Shown in pieces: positions 1 to 12,436 of a DNA stretch of 64,000 nt; position 1 is the stretch's first letter, and the number at the start of each line of letters is the position of its first letter. A model generated the notes under the pieces. It ran no database searches and was not told the DNA's origin. It saw only the letters and a list, made by a program, of their open reading frames with translations. Where the stretch lies: contig NC_056527.1 in the NCBI RefSeq assembly GCF_019175285.1, positions 118,652,133 to 118,716,132 of the forward strand, written 5' to 3'. The position numbers and the translations under genes were made by a program. The stretch comes from Sceloporus undulatus. Lineage: Eukaryota; Chordata; Lepidosauria; Squamata; Phrynosomatidae.

Positions 1-640
1 CAGTGTCTGCTGCCTTCCTCCCCCAAAAGCAAAACCTGGGGGCTTAAAATCCTGGGGGCTGGAGGATGCCCTCAGGACCCACCCCCTGGGCAGCCCAACA
101 CCAGCAGCCCTGGCATCTCTTAGCCCCCACGCTCGATCCTCCCCTCCAAACAAGCTCCACAGGAGAATGCCCCCCACTTTTCTCCCCCACCAAATCCACC
201 CACAGCCCCTTGGGAAGGGCAATACAGACTCCTAATAAACCCCTATTGTGACCCCCCCTGCTCTCTTCCTGCCCCCCCTCTGCGGTGCTCGGCTGCAATC
301 CCCAGGATATTTTAATGCTGATCCCATAATCCCCCAGAGCCAGTTTTGGATGCAGCTACCAGAATCCCCCCATGCAGAGATCAAGTTTGGATGGCAAGTC
401 CCAGAATCCCCCCCAGAAGCCAGTTTTACTGTACTGCGGTTTCCAGAACCCTTGTGTACTGCAGTACCCAGAATCCCCTCTCCCCCAGAGACAGCACAGT
501 CCTTGGGGATTCTGGGCACTACTATGATAATTGTAAAAAGGGGCTTTTCCTCTTGCAATGTTAGCCCCCTGGGGACCCCCTTTTCCCACCTTCTGCCAGC
601 AGCAGGGAGCCCTTCCTTCCCTCTCTTCCAAGGGGAAAAA
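1..640. other. No gene recognised
   Basis: GC-moderate, cytosine-rich DNA with several degenerate repeats of CCAGAATCCCC-like blocks between 360 and 500. Long open frames exist on both strands because stops are scarce in C-rich sequence, but none has splice support or a recognisable domain. Confidence 0.6.
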
Positions 641-659
641 AGTTGCCTTCAAAAGGGCA

Positions 660-800
660 GCTGCTCTTGGCTTCAGGCACGCACGCGCCGCGCCGCTTCC
701 GGTTCCGCTTGGAACCTTGAAGCGTGGAGGAAAGCGGAGAATGAGTCGCACGCATGCGCACAGAGTGTCTCCACTATAAATATAGGAATACAGAGTGATG
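660..800. promoter_or_regulatory. CpG-dense promoter-like cluster with ETS and NRF1-type motifs
   Basis: The segment has CGCGCCGCGCCG, CTTCCGG (ETS/GABP type) and CGCATGCGCA (NRF1 half-palindrome), then ACTATAAATATAGG. CpG is scarce on either side. This is the usual composition of a housekeeping or bidirectional promoter. It could serve a minus-strand gene beyond the left edge or a noncoding exon of the CLC gene. No exon of either can be shown. Confidence 0.35.
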
Positions 801-949
801 CAACGGATTCTAACTCTCGGGTCGCTTCGGCTGAAAGACAGAGATAGGGAGGCAGAAAATGTAGAAAACATTTTAGGACGCAGTTATGAGAGCACTTCAA
901 ATTGTTTCGCACACTGCAATGTTTCTACAGCTATGAGGCCCTAGAGCTC

Positions 950-1250
950 TCTATCAGGTCAGTCTGGATGCCTCACCAAACTACAAATCCCAGGATTCCA
1001 TAGGCTAGATCATGACAGTTAAAGTGGCATCTAACTGCTTTTATTTCTGCAGTGTGGCAGAAATAGCTTTGGTCTACTTCACTCCATGCATCAGGCCAAA
1101 TAATCCAGTTTGACACCACTTTTTAATTGGCATGGGTCAATGCTAGATAGCTATGGAATCCTGGGATTTGTAGTTTATTTTGGCTCTAGAGCTCACAGAC
1201 AGAGAAGGCTAATTGTCTCACAAAGCTACAAATCCCAGCACTCCCAAGAA
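950..1250. mobile_element. Foldback TIR element copies (family B)
   Basis: CAAACTACAAATCCCAGGAT, TGACAGTTAAAGTGGCATCT and, after about 80 bp, TCCAGTTTGACACCACTTTT, TGGAATCCTGGGATTTGTAG: inverted matches to each other. Probably two overlapping or rearranged copies. Confidence 0.6.
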
Positions 1251-1556
1251 TGGGAAATAGGCCATCTGAGGGCCATCTGCATTTGAAGCACTTTCAGCTC
1301 CCTTTTCAAAAAACAGTGGTCCATGCACTTTTCACAAATATAGCATTTATAAATGGTTGTTGTTGTTGTTGCTATTATGCAAAGGGATCTCGCAGCACCT
1401 TTGAGACTAATTGTGCAAATGAAGTTGTAGTGTATGATTTCGGAGATTTTGCCAACTTCCTCACATGGCATTATTGTTGTTGTTGTTGTTATCTCTGTTT
1501 ATCGCACGGTGAAAATGAGAGTTTAATAAACAACCCAGGAAAACTCTGCAATTGAT

Positions 1557-1850
1557 ATTAAAATGCCATTAAAATGACACTAACGCAAGTGCCATTATCC
1601 CGTGAAGAATCGGGTAAATCCAGTTAATAATTTGCTTCTGTTTCTTGTCTAGTTATTGCCACTTTAATCACGTTTCGTCTCGACGTCGTGTGAAAACCAT
1701 TTGCATAATCGTGGGTTAATCATGTATTATTCACGGGATAATAGCACTTTGCATGCGGCATCGTGTGAAAACCATTTGCGCATTTGCGGGTTAATCACAA
1801 GTAAATCACAATTTATGCTTCCAATTTTCCCCCTTGTGATAAACTGACAA
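1557..1850. mobile_element. Family A TIR element copy
   Basis: Shares GACGTCGTGTGAAAACCATT, CGGGATAATAGCAC and the right end TTGTGATAAACTGAC with the 7.2-kb copy. The left end is degraded. Confidence 0.55.
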
Positions 1851-1898
1851 TGTGAAAGGGCAGGATGGATGTCCCTTGTTGCCTCTTCTGACTCTATG

Positions 1899-1934
<36 letters not shown>

Positions 1935-2284
1935 GTCTTTTTTGACCTGTGCCCCGTTCCAAGAGGTGTCCATCCAGCTCCTGTCCTCAAACTGGTTTAT
2001 GGTTGCTTTCCTGACCTTCCTCTGGAAAGTCCCAGGTGAGACCAGGGCATTCCTTCCACTGTTTTCTGGGGGATGGAGGCGGCCGGAGGGTCAAGGGACA
2101 CTTTCCATGGAAAAAGAAAGCCTCCTGGCCACGCACCTGGCGCACGCCGGTCTCTCTGGGGAAGCCAGACGTTTCCGCCTGTTGAGCCAAGAGGCTGGAA
2201 GGACAAAAGTCAAGGGCTGGGCTGTCTTCTCTGGGCTTCAGGGCAAGGAGAAGCTCAGGGCGAGAGCACTGTCTTGAAAACCGC

Positions 2285-2500
2285 ATGTCGGTTTCGATGT
2301 TGGACTACGACTCTGGAGACCAGGTTTGAATCTCAGCTTGACCATGAAACCTATTTGGTGTCCTTGGGCAATAAGTCACACTCTCTCAGCCTCCTCAGGC
2401 AATGATGGCAAGCCTCCTCTGAACAAACCTTGCAGAGAAAACCCAATGGCCTTAGGGTTGCCATAAGATGGAAATGACTTGAACACATACAACAACAGCA
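2285..2500 (+). mobile_element. tRNA-derived squamate SINE
   Basis: A-box-like GTTGGACTACGACTCTGGAG, B-box region AGGTTTGAATCTC, body CACTCTCTCAGCCTC, tail GGAAATGACTTGAACACATA then CAACAACA. Nearly full length. Confidence 0.8.
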
Positions 2501-2502
2501 AA

Positions 2503-2545
<43 letters not shown>

Positions 2546-2904
2546 CTGTGTTTTCTGGGGGCAGCCCCACTCCAGCAACATCCTTTTGGACTATTGTCTC
2601 CATTCCAACGTAGCTTGGAAAACTTCATTTGGTTGGACTATGACTCCCATACGCATCATCATCATCATCAGCAGCAAAAACATCTGCTTTATTATATGGA
2701 GCCAAATGTTCCAATATATGGCATATGGGTTGAGTCTCCTTTATCCAAAATGCTTGGGTCCAGAAGCGTTTTGGATTGGGGGGGGGGGGTGTTGGAATCC
2801 CTGCATTTGCAATATAGGTCCGTAATGAGATCCCATGGAGATGGGACCCAAGTCTAAACACAACGTTTTCCAGGCACAGGATTCTTTTTCAGAAAGATGC
2901 CTAT

Positions 2905-3120
2905 ATACCCAAAAGGCACCAGATTCTCATCTGATCTTGTAAGCTAAGCAGGGTCAGCCCTGGTTAGTCCTTGGATGGGAGACCACAAATGAATATCAGG
3001 TGCTGTTTGACTCTATTGCAGAAGAAGGAACTGGCAAAACCACCGCTGAGTATCCTTTGCTTAAGAAAACCCTGTAAAATCCATGGGTCACCATAGGTCA
3101 ACAGGCAGCTTGAAGGCGCG
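2905..3120 (+). mobile_element. 5S-rRNA-derived SINE (SINE3 type)
   Basis: The head CATCTGATCTTGTAAGCTAA, GCAGGGTCAGCCCTGGTTAG, TCCTTGGATGGGAGACCAC, ending AGGTGCTGT, is 5S rRNA including its internal promoter region. It is fused to a SINE body with AAGAAAACCCTGTAAAAT and ...TTGAAGGC. So it is a retroposon, not a 5S gene. Confidence 0.85.
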
Positions 3121-3268
3121 TAGACGCACAGTCTTAATCCTCCTCTTTCTTTCTTTCTTTCTTTCTTTCCATCCGCCTCTGTCCCTCTCTGTCCAGCCAG
3201 CCCTTCCCCTGCCTCCTCCTCCTCCTCCTCTTTGCAGGTGGGTCCCCATCTTCTTCCTCCTCTCTGGC

Positions 3269-3274
3269 TATAAA
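3269..3274 (+). promoter_or_regulatory. TATAAA box candidate upstream of the CLC start codon
   Basis: TATAAA lies 47 bp before ATG 3321, in a purine-rich context following a CTTT microsatellite and TCC repeats. If used, the 5-prime UTR would be only about 20 nt. A chance match, or an upstream noncoding first exon with its own promoter, is equally possible. Confidence 0.3.
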
Positions 3275-3320
3275 GAGGAGGAGGAAGCCTTTGGAGCAGC
3301 CGGGCTCCTTGTTTGGGACG

Positions 3321-5702
3321 ATGGGCCTCTGGAACTGCAGGAAGCCAGACCCCAAAGGCAGAGACCAGGATCTGGGCCCCCCAAGCCAGACCCCCAAATG
3401 TGGGGCAGAGAAACAGCTCCTGGAAGAGGCCTGGGGCAAGGGACCCCAAAAGCCACCGGGGCCACGCTGCCCTTGGGCCCAGAGGTGCCTCGGGGCCTTG
3501 AAACGTAAGGTTCGGAAAGCGGGGTCCTGGGGAGACGTGGAAGGGCCTTGTCAGTGGCAGCCCCTTGGATTTGGGAGCCTTTCTTAAGGGGTCCTTCCTT
3601 GCTGTGCTGCTTTCTGATAATGGCTTTTGGGAATGGAAGGTTTTTAAAGAAAGGGCTTCTCAGAGGATGCTGTGTTATTTTAATCATACTGTTGTTACTT
3701 ATATGTTTTAAATGTTAATACTGGTAATAGCTCAATTATATTTTAATGCTGATATTATATATATACGCATAAATATATAAATATATACAAATATATACAC
3801 ACAGAGAGAGGAGGCGCCCTTGGTGTCCATTGGGGTTTGGTTCCAGGACCCCCCCCCCCATGAATACCAAAATCCATGGATGCACAAGCTACATTAAATG
3901 CAATATGGTATGATGATGATGATGATGATGATGATGACGACGACGACAGTGGGTCCTTGGTATTGACAGAAGCAAAGCTTGGAAAGCATTTATTCTGATT
4001 TTCTTTTGGACTGTAACTCCAGAATATTCTGGTAGCAGCAATCCAAAAAAATGATTTTTCATAGGCTATTTATTACAAGGCTGTGGCTTATGGTGGGTTT
4101 GGGGGATGATGGGCCATCTCCTCCATCTCTTTCCAGCTCTGGGCCTCTCCATCCGTTCCCAAACCCTCAAGTTCGGAGAGGACTGGGTCTTCCTCTTCCT
4201 CCTTGGCATCTCTATGGCCAGTCTGAGCTTCGGACTAGATGTTGTCACCTCCAAATGCCAACAAGGTGAGCCTCCTTCTCTCCCCCCCTCCCCCCCATCA
4301 CACCTTTGACTCCATGGACAGAGTCTATGGGGCTTTTGTTTTGCACTGTGAATTATATGCCCTATATGGCCCTTTTGGCCCCTTTCACCACTAAGACCCT
4401 ACAATTCTCTTTCTTAGTCATGGCATCCTAGACTTTGGATGGACACCCTGACGGTCACTGGCTCTAGCCTCCTTTTGCCACTGCAGGGACCATTGAATGC
4501 TAGAGACAGAAGAGACCTCCAAGGGCCATCCATGCTGCCATGCAGGAACTCTCACTCAAAGCCCTCCCTGGGACAGATGGCCCTCCAGCCTCTGTTTAAA
4601 ACCCCCCAAATAAGGAGACTCCACCAAACTCCAAGGAAGCGCCTTCCACTGTCGAAGATCCCTGACTGTCAGGCAATTCCTCTTAATGTTGAGGTGGATT
4701 CTCTTTTCCTGCAGCTTGCACCCATTGCTCCATTGTGTCCTAGTCTCTGGAGCAGCAGAAAACAAGCTTGCTCCCTCCTCAAGATGACATCCTTTCAAAT
4801 ATTTAAACAGGGCTATCATCATATCACCTCTTAGCCTTCTTTTCTCCAGGCTAAACATCCCCAGCGTCTCCCTGAGTCGTTCCTCATAGGGCAAGGTTTC
4901 CAGACCTTTCACCATTTTAGTTGCCCTCCTTTGGACACATGGCTCCAGTTTCTCAACGTCCTTTTTGAATTGTGGTGCCCAGAACTGGACACAATATTCC
5001 AGGTGGGGCCTGACCAAAGCAGAATACAGTGGCACTATTACTTCTCTTGATCTAGAGACTATACTTTTACTGATGCAGCCTAAAATTGCATTGGCTTTTT
5101 AGCTGCTGCGTCACACTGTTGACTCATGTTCAACTTATGGTCTACTAAGACTCCTAGATCCCTTTCACACGTAGAAGTCTCTCATTCAGCCAGGTGTCCC
5201 CCATAATCCTATATCCGTGCAGTTTATTTTTCCTCCCTAAGTGCAGTGCCTTACATTTCTCTGTGTTGAATCTTATTTTGTTAGCTTTGGCCCAGCTTTC
5301 TAGTCTATTCAGGTCATTTTGAATCTTGATCCTGTCCTCTGGAGTATTAGCTATTCTTCCTAATTTGGTGTCATCTGCACATTTGATAAGTATGCTCCCA
5401 ATTCTGTCATCCAGGTCATTGATAAAGATGTTAAATAGGATCCATGACTAAATATTGTTTGTTTTTTCATTGCTATTGTTTCCCCCCTTGATCCACGTGG
5501 AAAGGCAGGTAAGAAATTATTATTATTCATATCCCAGACAGACAGAATGATAAGAGCTGGGTGTATACTAATTAGCATTGTTTTAAAGACATTTTAATCA
5601 TGTAAGGTTGTTGTTGTTTTAGACTGTATGTCGCTTGGCAGGTTTTTATTCCTTTTCCTCTTCCTTTGCTATGTAACGCACTTTATAGCACTCTATAAAT
5701 AA

Positions 5703-5746
<44 letters not shown>

Positions 5747-8700
5747 AGTAACCACTGTGTTCTGGGTGCAAGACATCCACCAATGAAGCCTCCTCCTGAG
5801 CGGCAGGCATCCAGCCTTGCCTTCAGAAACTCCATGGAAAGAGCCTCCTCCATTTTCTGGGGAACCTTTTTCCATCGACTCAAAGGACGGTGAAGGGATG
5901 CATTAAATTAAACAAATAAATGCAAAGCTCTCCGTCAAACGGAAAAATAACTAGATAAAGTTTCCAGTGCAAACCAAACATACTTGGAGTTAGACCTGTT
6001 TTGGGACCAGGAAAAGGTCTTCAAAGGGATAGCCATGTTAATCTGCTTTAGCGTAACAAGACATAAAATGAACATAAACTTGACACTCTCAAATTTGGGG
6101 TTTTCATCCATGGCAAGAACAAATAGATGTTCATAGCTAAGGAAGGGAAGCATATCCCCCATTATTCGTTTCCCAGCTGAAATAGCCAGATGTGAAGAAA
6201 AACAGGTCAGCGAGATTTTGTCCCGCGCTCAAACCATTATGCCACACTGCCTCCCCAAAACCATGTCCAAGGAGATTAGCCTTTGCAGAAACACGGTCTA
6301 AAACATGGCCACAAAACCCAGAAACCCCACCCAAAACGGAGGCCTTTGGGATGCCTCCTCCGAAGGGCCGCCGTGGCCGAGGTCGACGCAAGGGCGGTTA
6401 ACAGCAAATCCTTATGGTATAATTTGCTTAATTATATAATTGTATAATTATATAATTATTATATAATTATTTAATTATATATACAATGACATAATTACAC
6501 AGTTGTATCGTTTTATACTTTACGATTTTTAGATCGCACGCCATTGGTAGGTTTTAATGCTGAATCGGTGAGGTCTGTAAAGTTCCGATGTAAAATTTAT
6601 GGTGCAATATAAATAAACAACAACAACAGTAATAATAGTGTAGTGGTTAGAGCGTTGGACTAGGACTCTGGGGATCCGGGTTCAAATCCCCTCCACTCAG
6701 CCATGGGAACCCACTGTTTGACTTTGTGCAAAGTCACACTCTCTCAGCCTCAGAGGATGGCAATGGCAAACCCCTTCTGAAGAAACTTGCGCATTGAGTC
6801 CATAAGACAGTCAGCGAGCCGCTTCGCACCCGTCTCTTTCTTCTACCCCACATCCAGCCAACCTGTGGGTCTATGAGGAGCTGGCGGACCATCGCTCCCT
6901 GCAGTACTTCTCCTGGGTCTTCTATCATGCGGCTCTGGCCATGGTCTCAGCGGCTTCGGCCAAATATCTCTCGCCGCAAGCAGCCGGTGAGTGGACCTTC
7001 CCTCCATTTTCTGCCCACTTTTTGTGATGTCACATCCCTGGAAGATCTAGGGAGATTGGCAACGCTAGCATGGCATCGTGGTTTGAGCATTGGACTATGA
7101 CTCTGCAGACCAGGGTTCAAATCCCAGTTTGACCATTAAAACCATTGGGTGGCCTTGGGTGAGTCACACTCTCTCAGCCTCAGAGGAAGGCAATGGCAAA
7201 CCTCCTCTGGATAAATCTTGGCAAGAAAACCCCAGGGAGGTTCTCATGCGGGGGACAATCGGAAGTATAATTAGCTCAGGATAATCCCGCAATTGCGCTA
7301 ATGGGTTTCACATGACGTCGTGTTTGAAGCACTATTATCCTGTGATAATCCTGCAATTGCGCTAATTGTGTTTTCACACAACCCTGTGTTCAAAGTGCTA
7401 TTATCCCATGAATTACCCGTGATAATCCCACAATTACACTAACAGTTTTCACACAACATCATGATCAAAGCCCTATTTTTCCATGATGTTCCTGCAATTG
7501 CACTAATGGTTTTCACATGACATCAAGACGAAACGTGATTAAAGAGCCCTTATCCCGTGAATAACCAGGAAAGAACCAGACTTTTCACATGAATGCCTTT
7601 TCGCTGCTTATTACCTGGTTATTCCTTGGTTATTCATAGGATAATGGCTCTTAATCTCATTTTAATTGCGTTTTAATGTCAATTGTGCGATTTGCACGGG
7701 TTAATCACTGTTTAAACTCCACATTTTCCCCTGGCTGTGTGATAAACTCCCAGGATAGGTTTGCCTTAGGGCTATTGGAAATGACATGAAGCTACACAAC
7801 TGCATTGAAAATGCAAGAAGTAGATCTGACCCTCTGCTGCGGCCATGATCCATCCAGGCATTATTCTGCGTGACTTCTATCGAAACAAACCAAAGATTAA
7901 CTTTTGCATATCTCTGGTTTGTTTCAACAGGGTTGTGTGCGCATGTGTGTTGCATGCCTTCAAGTTATTTCCAGCTTATAGTGACCCTGATGCAAGCCTA
8001 TCATGGGGTTTTCTTGGCAAGATTTATTCAGAAGAGGTTTGCCATCATTGCCATCCTCTGAGGCTGAGAGAGTGTGACTCACCCAAGGTCACTCAGTGGT
8101 TTTAATGGCCAAACTGGGATTCGAACCTTGCTCTCCAGAGTCCAACACACGGACCACTGTGCCACGCTGTTTCTTGCAACGTGGTTTGCACACAATTTCC
8201 ATTTGGATCATGCTTGGATATTGATCCCTATTGAATCCTTGAATCTCCCTTTAACCTTTACCTTTTTCTTTCTTCCTTCCTCCTTCGCTCTCCAAACACA
8301 CTCAGGCTCTGGCATCCCAGAACTCAAAGTGGCGCTTCGTGGGGTGGTCTTGCACGAATTTTTCACGTTCTGGACCTTCGTGGCCAAGCTGGTGGGGGTG
8401 GTTTGCACGCTTGCGGCTGGGAGCACCGTCTTCCTTGGGAAAGTGGTGAGTTGAGAACAGACACATTTCCGAGCATCATGTGTTTGTTTGGGCATGTGCT
8501 TGCGTGTGATTACTCACAGTTTTTGCTTTATTTGCAGGATGCTTTGAATGCGCTTTAGTCTCTCTTTAATGCCAGTCGGTCAATAACTTGGTCACCCACT
8601 AAAATGGACTAATATTTTGAATAACCCTAGAAACCCTCCTAACTGTCTCTGATTATTTTAATTGATTATTTTAATAATGAGTTTTTATGAGTTTTTTGGG

Positions 8701-9274
8701 CTCTGTGGCCATGTTCTAGAAGAGTTTATTCTGACGTTTCGCCGGCGTCTGTGGCTTTGGCGTCTTCAGATTATTTTAATTTGTTAAATGTTATTTATTA
8801 TTCTTATGTAGGGATTGTTATGTATTAAAAATAAATTATTATTGTTATCATCATCGTTATTATTCTTATTATTATTATTCCAGTTAGCCCCAGTGAGATC
8901 AACTCCTCCATGTCCATTGCCTTCTTGATCACTCTTCCTTCCGTCCGCAGGGTCCCTTCGTCCACATGGCCACCATTCTGGCCATGCTGCTGGGCAAAGT
9001 CATGGTCAAGTTTGCAGGGTCAGCGGAGGTAAGGCTGGACAACCCACTCCTTGCCAAGCCAGGCACCTTCCAGCAGGTGATGCACCTGTTGCACCTTGAT
9101 GTACTTACCTGGATGGGAACGTGTCCATGCATTCGGTGTCTTTGCAAGGGGTTGCCACATACTGTGTCGTTGCTGGGTTTTTTGCTCCTCTCCAGAACCC
9201 CGGGCGCAAATACGAGCTGATGGTCGCGGGGGTCGCTGTGGGGGTCGCCTGCTGTTTTGTGGCTCCGGTTGGAG
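3321..9274 (+). CDS. CLCNK: CLC gene exons 1-6: N-terminus and first pore half with Val at the gate
   Basis: Exon 1 encodes a polar cytoplasmic N-terminus ending [13 protein letters not shown]...CLGALK, alignable with the CLC-K N-terminus. Exon 2 encodes the first membrane helix ([18 protein letters not shown]). Exon 3 encodes [19 protein letters not shown]. Exon 4 begins with the chloride-binding loop GSGIPE (central serine present) and ends STVFLGKV; exon 5 starts GPFVHMA. The joined loop GKVGPFVH has Val where most CLCs have the gating glutamate (GKEGPFVH), as in known CLC-K channels. The exon 4 donor is GTG|GTGAGT, and the phase-0 junction leaves no simpler reading. Exon 6 encodes [20 protein letters not shown], followed by VAPVGG. 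Confidence 0.9.
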
Positions 9275-12200
9275 GTAAGACATGAAAAGACAAATGCGCA
9301 AGTTGGGGGAATTGGGGACACTTGGGGGGGACTTGGAAACTTTACCTTATTTTGAACTACATGTCCCAAAATCCCCCAGTAAGCCATACCAGTTAGGAGG
9401 TCCTAGGAGCTGTACCCCAAAACATATAGAGCTATTATTTAAAAGAAAGGGTGAAAGAGAAAGAGGAAGGAAAAAGCAAACGCTCTCAATTGTGGAATGG
9501 CCTCCGGTCTATTCTGAGAGCGTTTGGGTTTCCTATTTCCCCCTGGACCACAGCTTTTCAAAAATGCAATTTTACAGGGTACAGTATTTTCAAATTTAAA
9601 TTGGTTTCAAAGCCTGCTTCTAGCACTTCACCCGTAGCATATAAAGTTTGGATTGAAACCTGGAGCGGACGGACACACATGCCATAGACTGGCATGGAGG
9701 TTTCCCAGTTTTCCCATTTCTGGATAATTTGGCCTCACTGGGGCAATCTCTGCCTCCCTTTTTCTGCCCCTCTCGTTCTCTCTTTCTGCCCCAGGGGTCT
9801 TGTTTGGGGTGGAGGCCACCGGAACCCACTTCGCTGTCCGCGATTATTGGCGCGGTTTCTTCGCCGCCACCTGTGCGGCCCTCACCTTCCGCCTCCTGGC
9901 CGTGCTCAACAACACCCCAGGTAAACACTGAACCCCGTTTTGGGAGAAAGGCGAGATATAGGTCTAATAAATACAGTCGAAGCCCCCCCCCCCATTTGTG
10001 GATTTGATTATTTGTGGCTCTGATTAATATGTCCTCTCTAGGCTTTTCATGCTCTTTTGTTGATGTCAGGGCAGCATATGGAGATGTTGACCAAGACGGT
10101 GAAATTTTGCGCTGCTGCAATTAAGATCTGTGAAAATACGGTTTTAGCAAATGATTAGGTTTTTACTATTTGTAAATTCAGTTATATTTTATGTCTATAT
10201 TTTATATTCTTTATGAGTTATACAGTCTGCCTTGCCATATGCTTGTATGTATGAATGGGGAGTGCTCCCATGTGCAGCGCAGTGCAGCACAGGTGCGCAC
10301 CCCATTCATTCTATGGGGCTTGCCATCTACATGACCTCAAATCCGCATATGGCAAGCCCATGCATGATGTGGGCACACTGTATTTACATTTATATTCATA
10401 TTTTACTGATGTCCATCGATGTATGTATCTTACTGATGTTCACAGTATGTACGTATTGTATGTATTGTATGTATTCGTATGCATTTAGGAATATGGTCAT
10501 TGACCACAATAAAGCGGTTAATCGAATCTGTTCTCTCTAGGAGTCTCTCGGTCCTCCAGCGCAATTCTGCTGGACGTTAGAAATAAGAGTTTTGCTGGAG
10601 AACCTACAAGTTCCTAGAGAAAACACTTCTCTGGGCATTTTCCTCCGGGAAAAGGCGGAATATAAATGAATGATCTTATTCGTAGGTCCTCCATCATGAT
10701 TCTATGGTCAGCCTCTGGCCGATGTTGACCACAGAGAGCTGCACTGGAGGAGCTGGGGATTTCCAGAGCAGTGTTTTCTTGGGTTAAAAGAATAGTGGGA
10801 TTTTTATTTGTGGCTTCTCCACATTCACAGCGGTCCTTTGCCTGAACCCCAGCAAACGTGGAGGGACCACTGCCAATGAATGAAGTCCAAGGCAGAGAAG
10901 GAGGGGGAAATAAGCGTCTCTTTTGCTTTCTTGGTGGGGTTGTGCCACCTTCCTGGCAAGGCCAATGTTGTGCCAATGCAATTGCTGACTGTGTCCATTG
11001 TTTCCCATTGCTTTCCAGAAACAGTGGCTGTCCTTTTCTGGACCAGTTGGCGGGTCGAGTTCCCCTACGATCTTCCGGAGCTGCTCTCCTATGCCATTTT
11101 GGGGTGAGCGTCCAGCGGACGGAGAACCAAAGGAAGAGGCTTCCAACCGTCCAGATTCGGCAGGGAAGGTCCCAATTAATCCTCTTCCATCCCACTTGTT
11201 TGAGTCCTTTTAAAGTGTCCCGGTTTCTCTTGCCTCCTCCCACTTTCCACTTTTCTCTTTATGACTTTATGGCTGCAAACAGAGGAGGAAAGAAAGTGGA
11301 TAGTAGCATGTTTCTACATACCTTACACCGCATGATGTTGTAGTTCTTCATTTTTCTTCCTTTGGGAGACAGTTGTAGGCATGTGTCTTTTGTCGAACTT
11401 GTTTTTCCATCTAGTAAAAAAGACTTGCTTCTATAGCCATATCCTGCAGAAAGAGAATGAAAGCACTGCAACAACGATTCCCAGACTTTGGTCCTCCAGG
11501 TGTTTTGGACTTCAGCCCCCAGAAGCCTCAGGCATCTTGGCCAATGGCCTGGGATCCTGGGAGCCAAAGTCTGAAACACCTGGAAGGCCAGACTTTGGGA
11601 TGGCTGCACTGCAACGCCATAGAAAGCCTTTGCTGTCCACTGCATTTCCCATAATTCTGTATGTATTTCCATGCTCCCAGAGTGCTCTCCGGCGGACTCT
11701 GTTGCATCTTCCTTTTCTGCCATCGGAGCATCCTGATGTTTCTCCAGAGACGGACGAGGGTCAAGCGCATCATGGCCAACAAGTAAGGGGTCCAGCCTGG
11801 TTTCCAAAATTGCACAAGAAGGCTCCAACAACAACACCACACACACACACACACATATGCACAAAAAGCCCCACAGATACACAAGAAGTGTTTAAAAACA
11901 CTTCTGTAGTCTTGAAATTGGCAGCTCATGGAGGAAGAGGGATAGACATGCAGAAAGTTTCCAGAGTATCCCCAGAGCTGAGTAAAGTAACTTTTTGGAC
12001 TACGTCTCCCAGAATCCCCCAGCCAACAATCCCTTTTTGTGTGCAATATTTTTTTTTTACTTGTTCGTTAATTTTGTTTGCACAATATAGATATATATGC
12101 AGTGGGCCCTTGTTATCCACTGGGGTTTGGTTCCAGGACTCCCGTGGATACCAAAATCCATGCATGTTGAAGTCCCATTAAATACAATGAGGTATTATTA

Positions 12201-12385
12201 TTATTATTGTTGTTGTTGTTATTGTTATTATTGCAATGGGCCCTTGGCATCTTCTGGGGTTTGGTTCCAGGACCCCCCCTTGGGTACCAAAATCTATGGA
12301 TGCTCAAATCCCATTAAATATAATGGCATAGTAAAATGGTATCCCTTGTATAAAATGGCAAAATCAAGGTTTGCCTATGGGCATT

Positions 12386-12436
<51 letters not shown>

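Noticed and set aside
248-847. 199-codon open frame on the plus strand
   Set aside because: C-rich, stop-poor DNA with simple repeats of CCAGAATCCCC; no recognisable protein.
2915-3010. 5S rRNA gene
   Set aside because: Only the internal part of 5S is present, degenerate and fused to a SINE body.
3291-3320. CLC start at 3291
   Set aside because: That codon is TTG; the first ATG in frame is 3321, with a good Kozak context.
6638-6710. tRNA gene
   Set aside because: A and B boxes are present but no cloverleaf forms and the sequence continues into the SINE body; the same holds for the other A/B-box matches.
11381-12181. 266-codon open frame on the plus strand
   Set aside because: It crosses CLC exon 9 in the wrong frame and runs through repeats.
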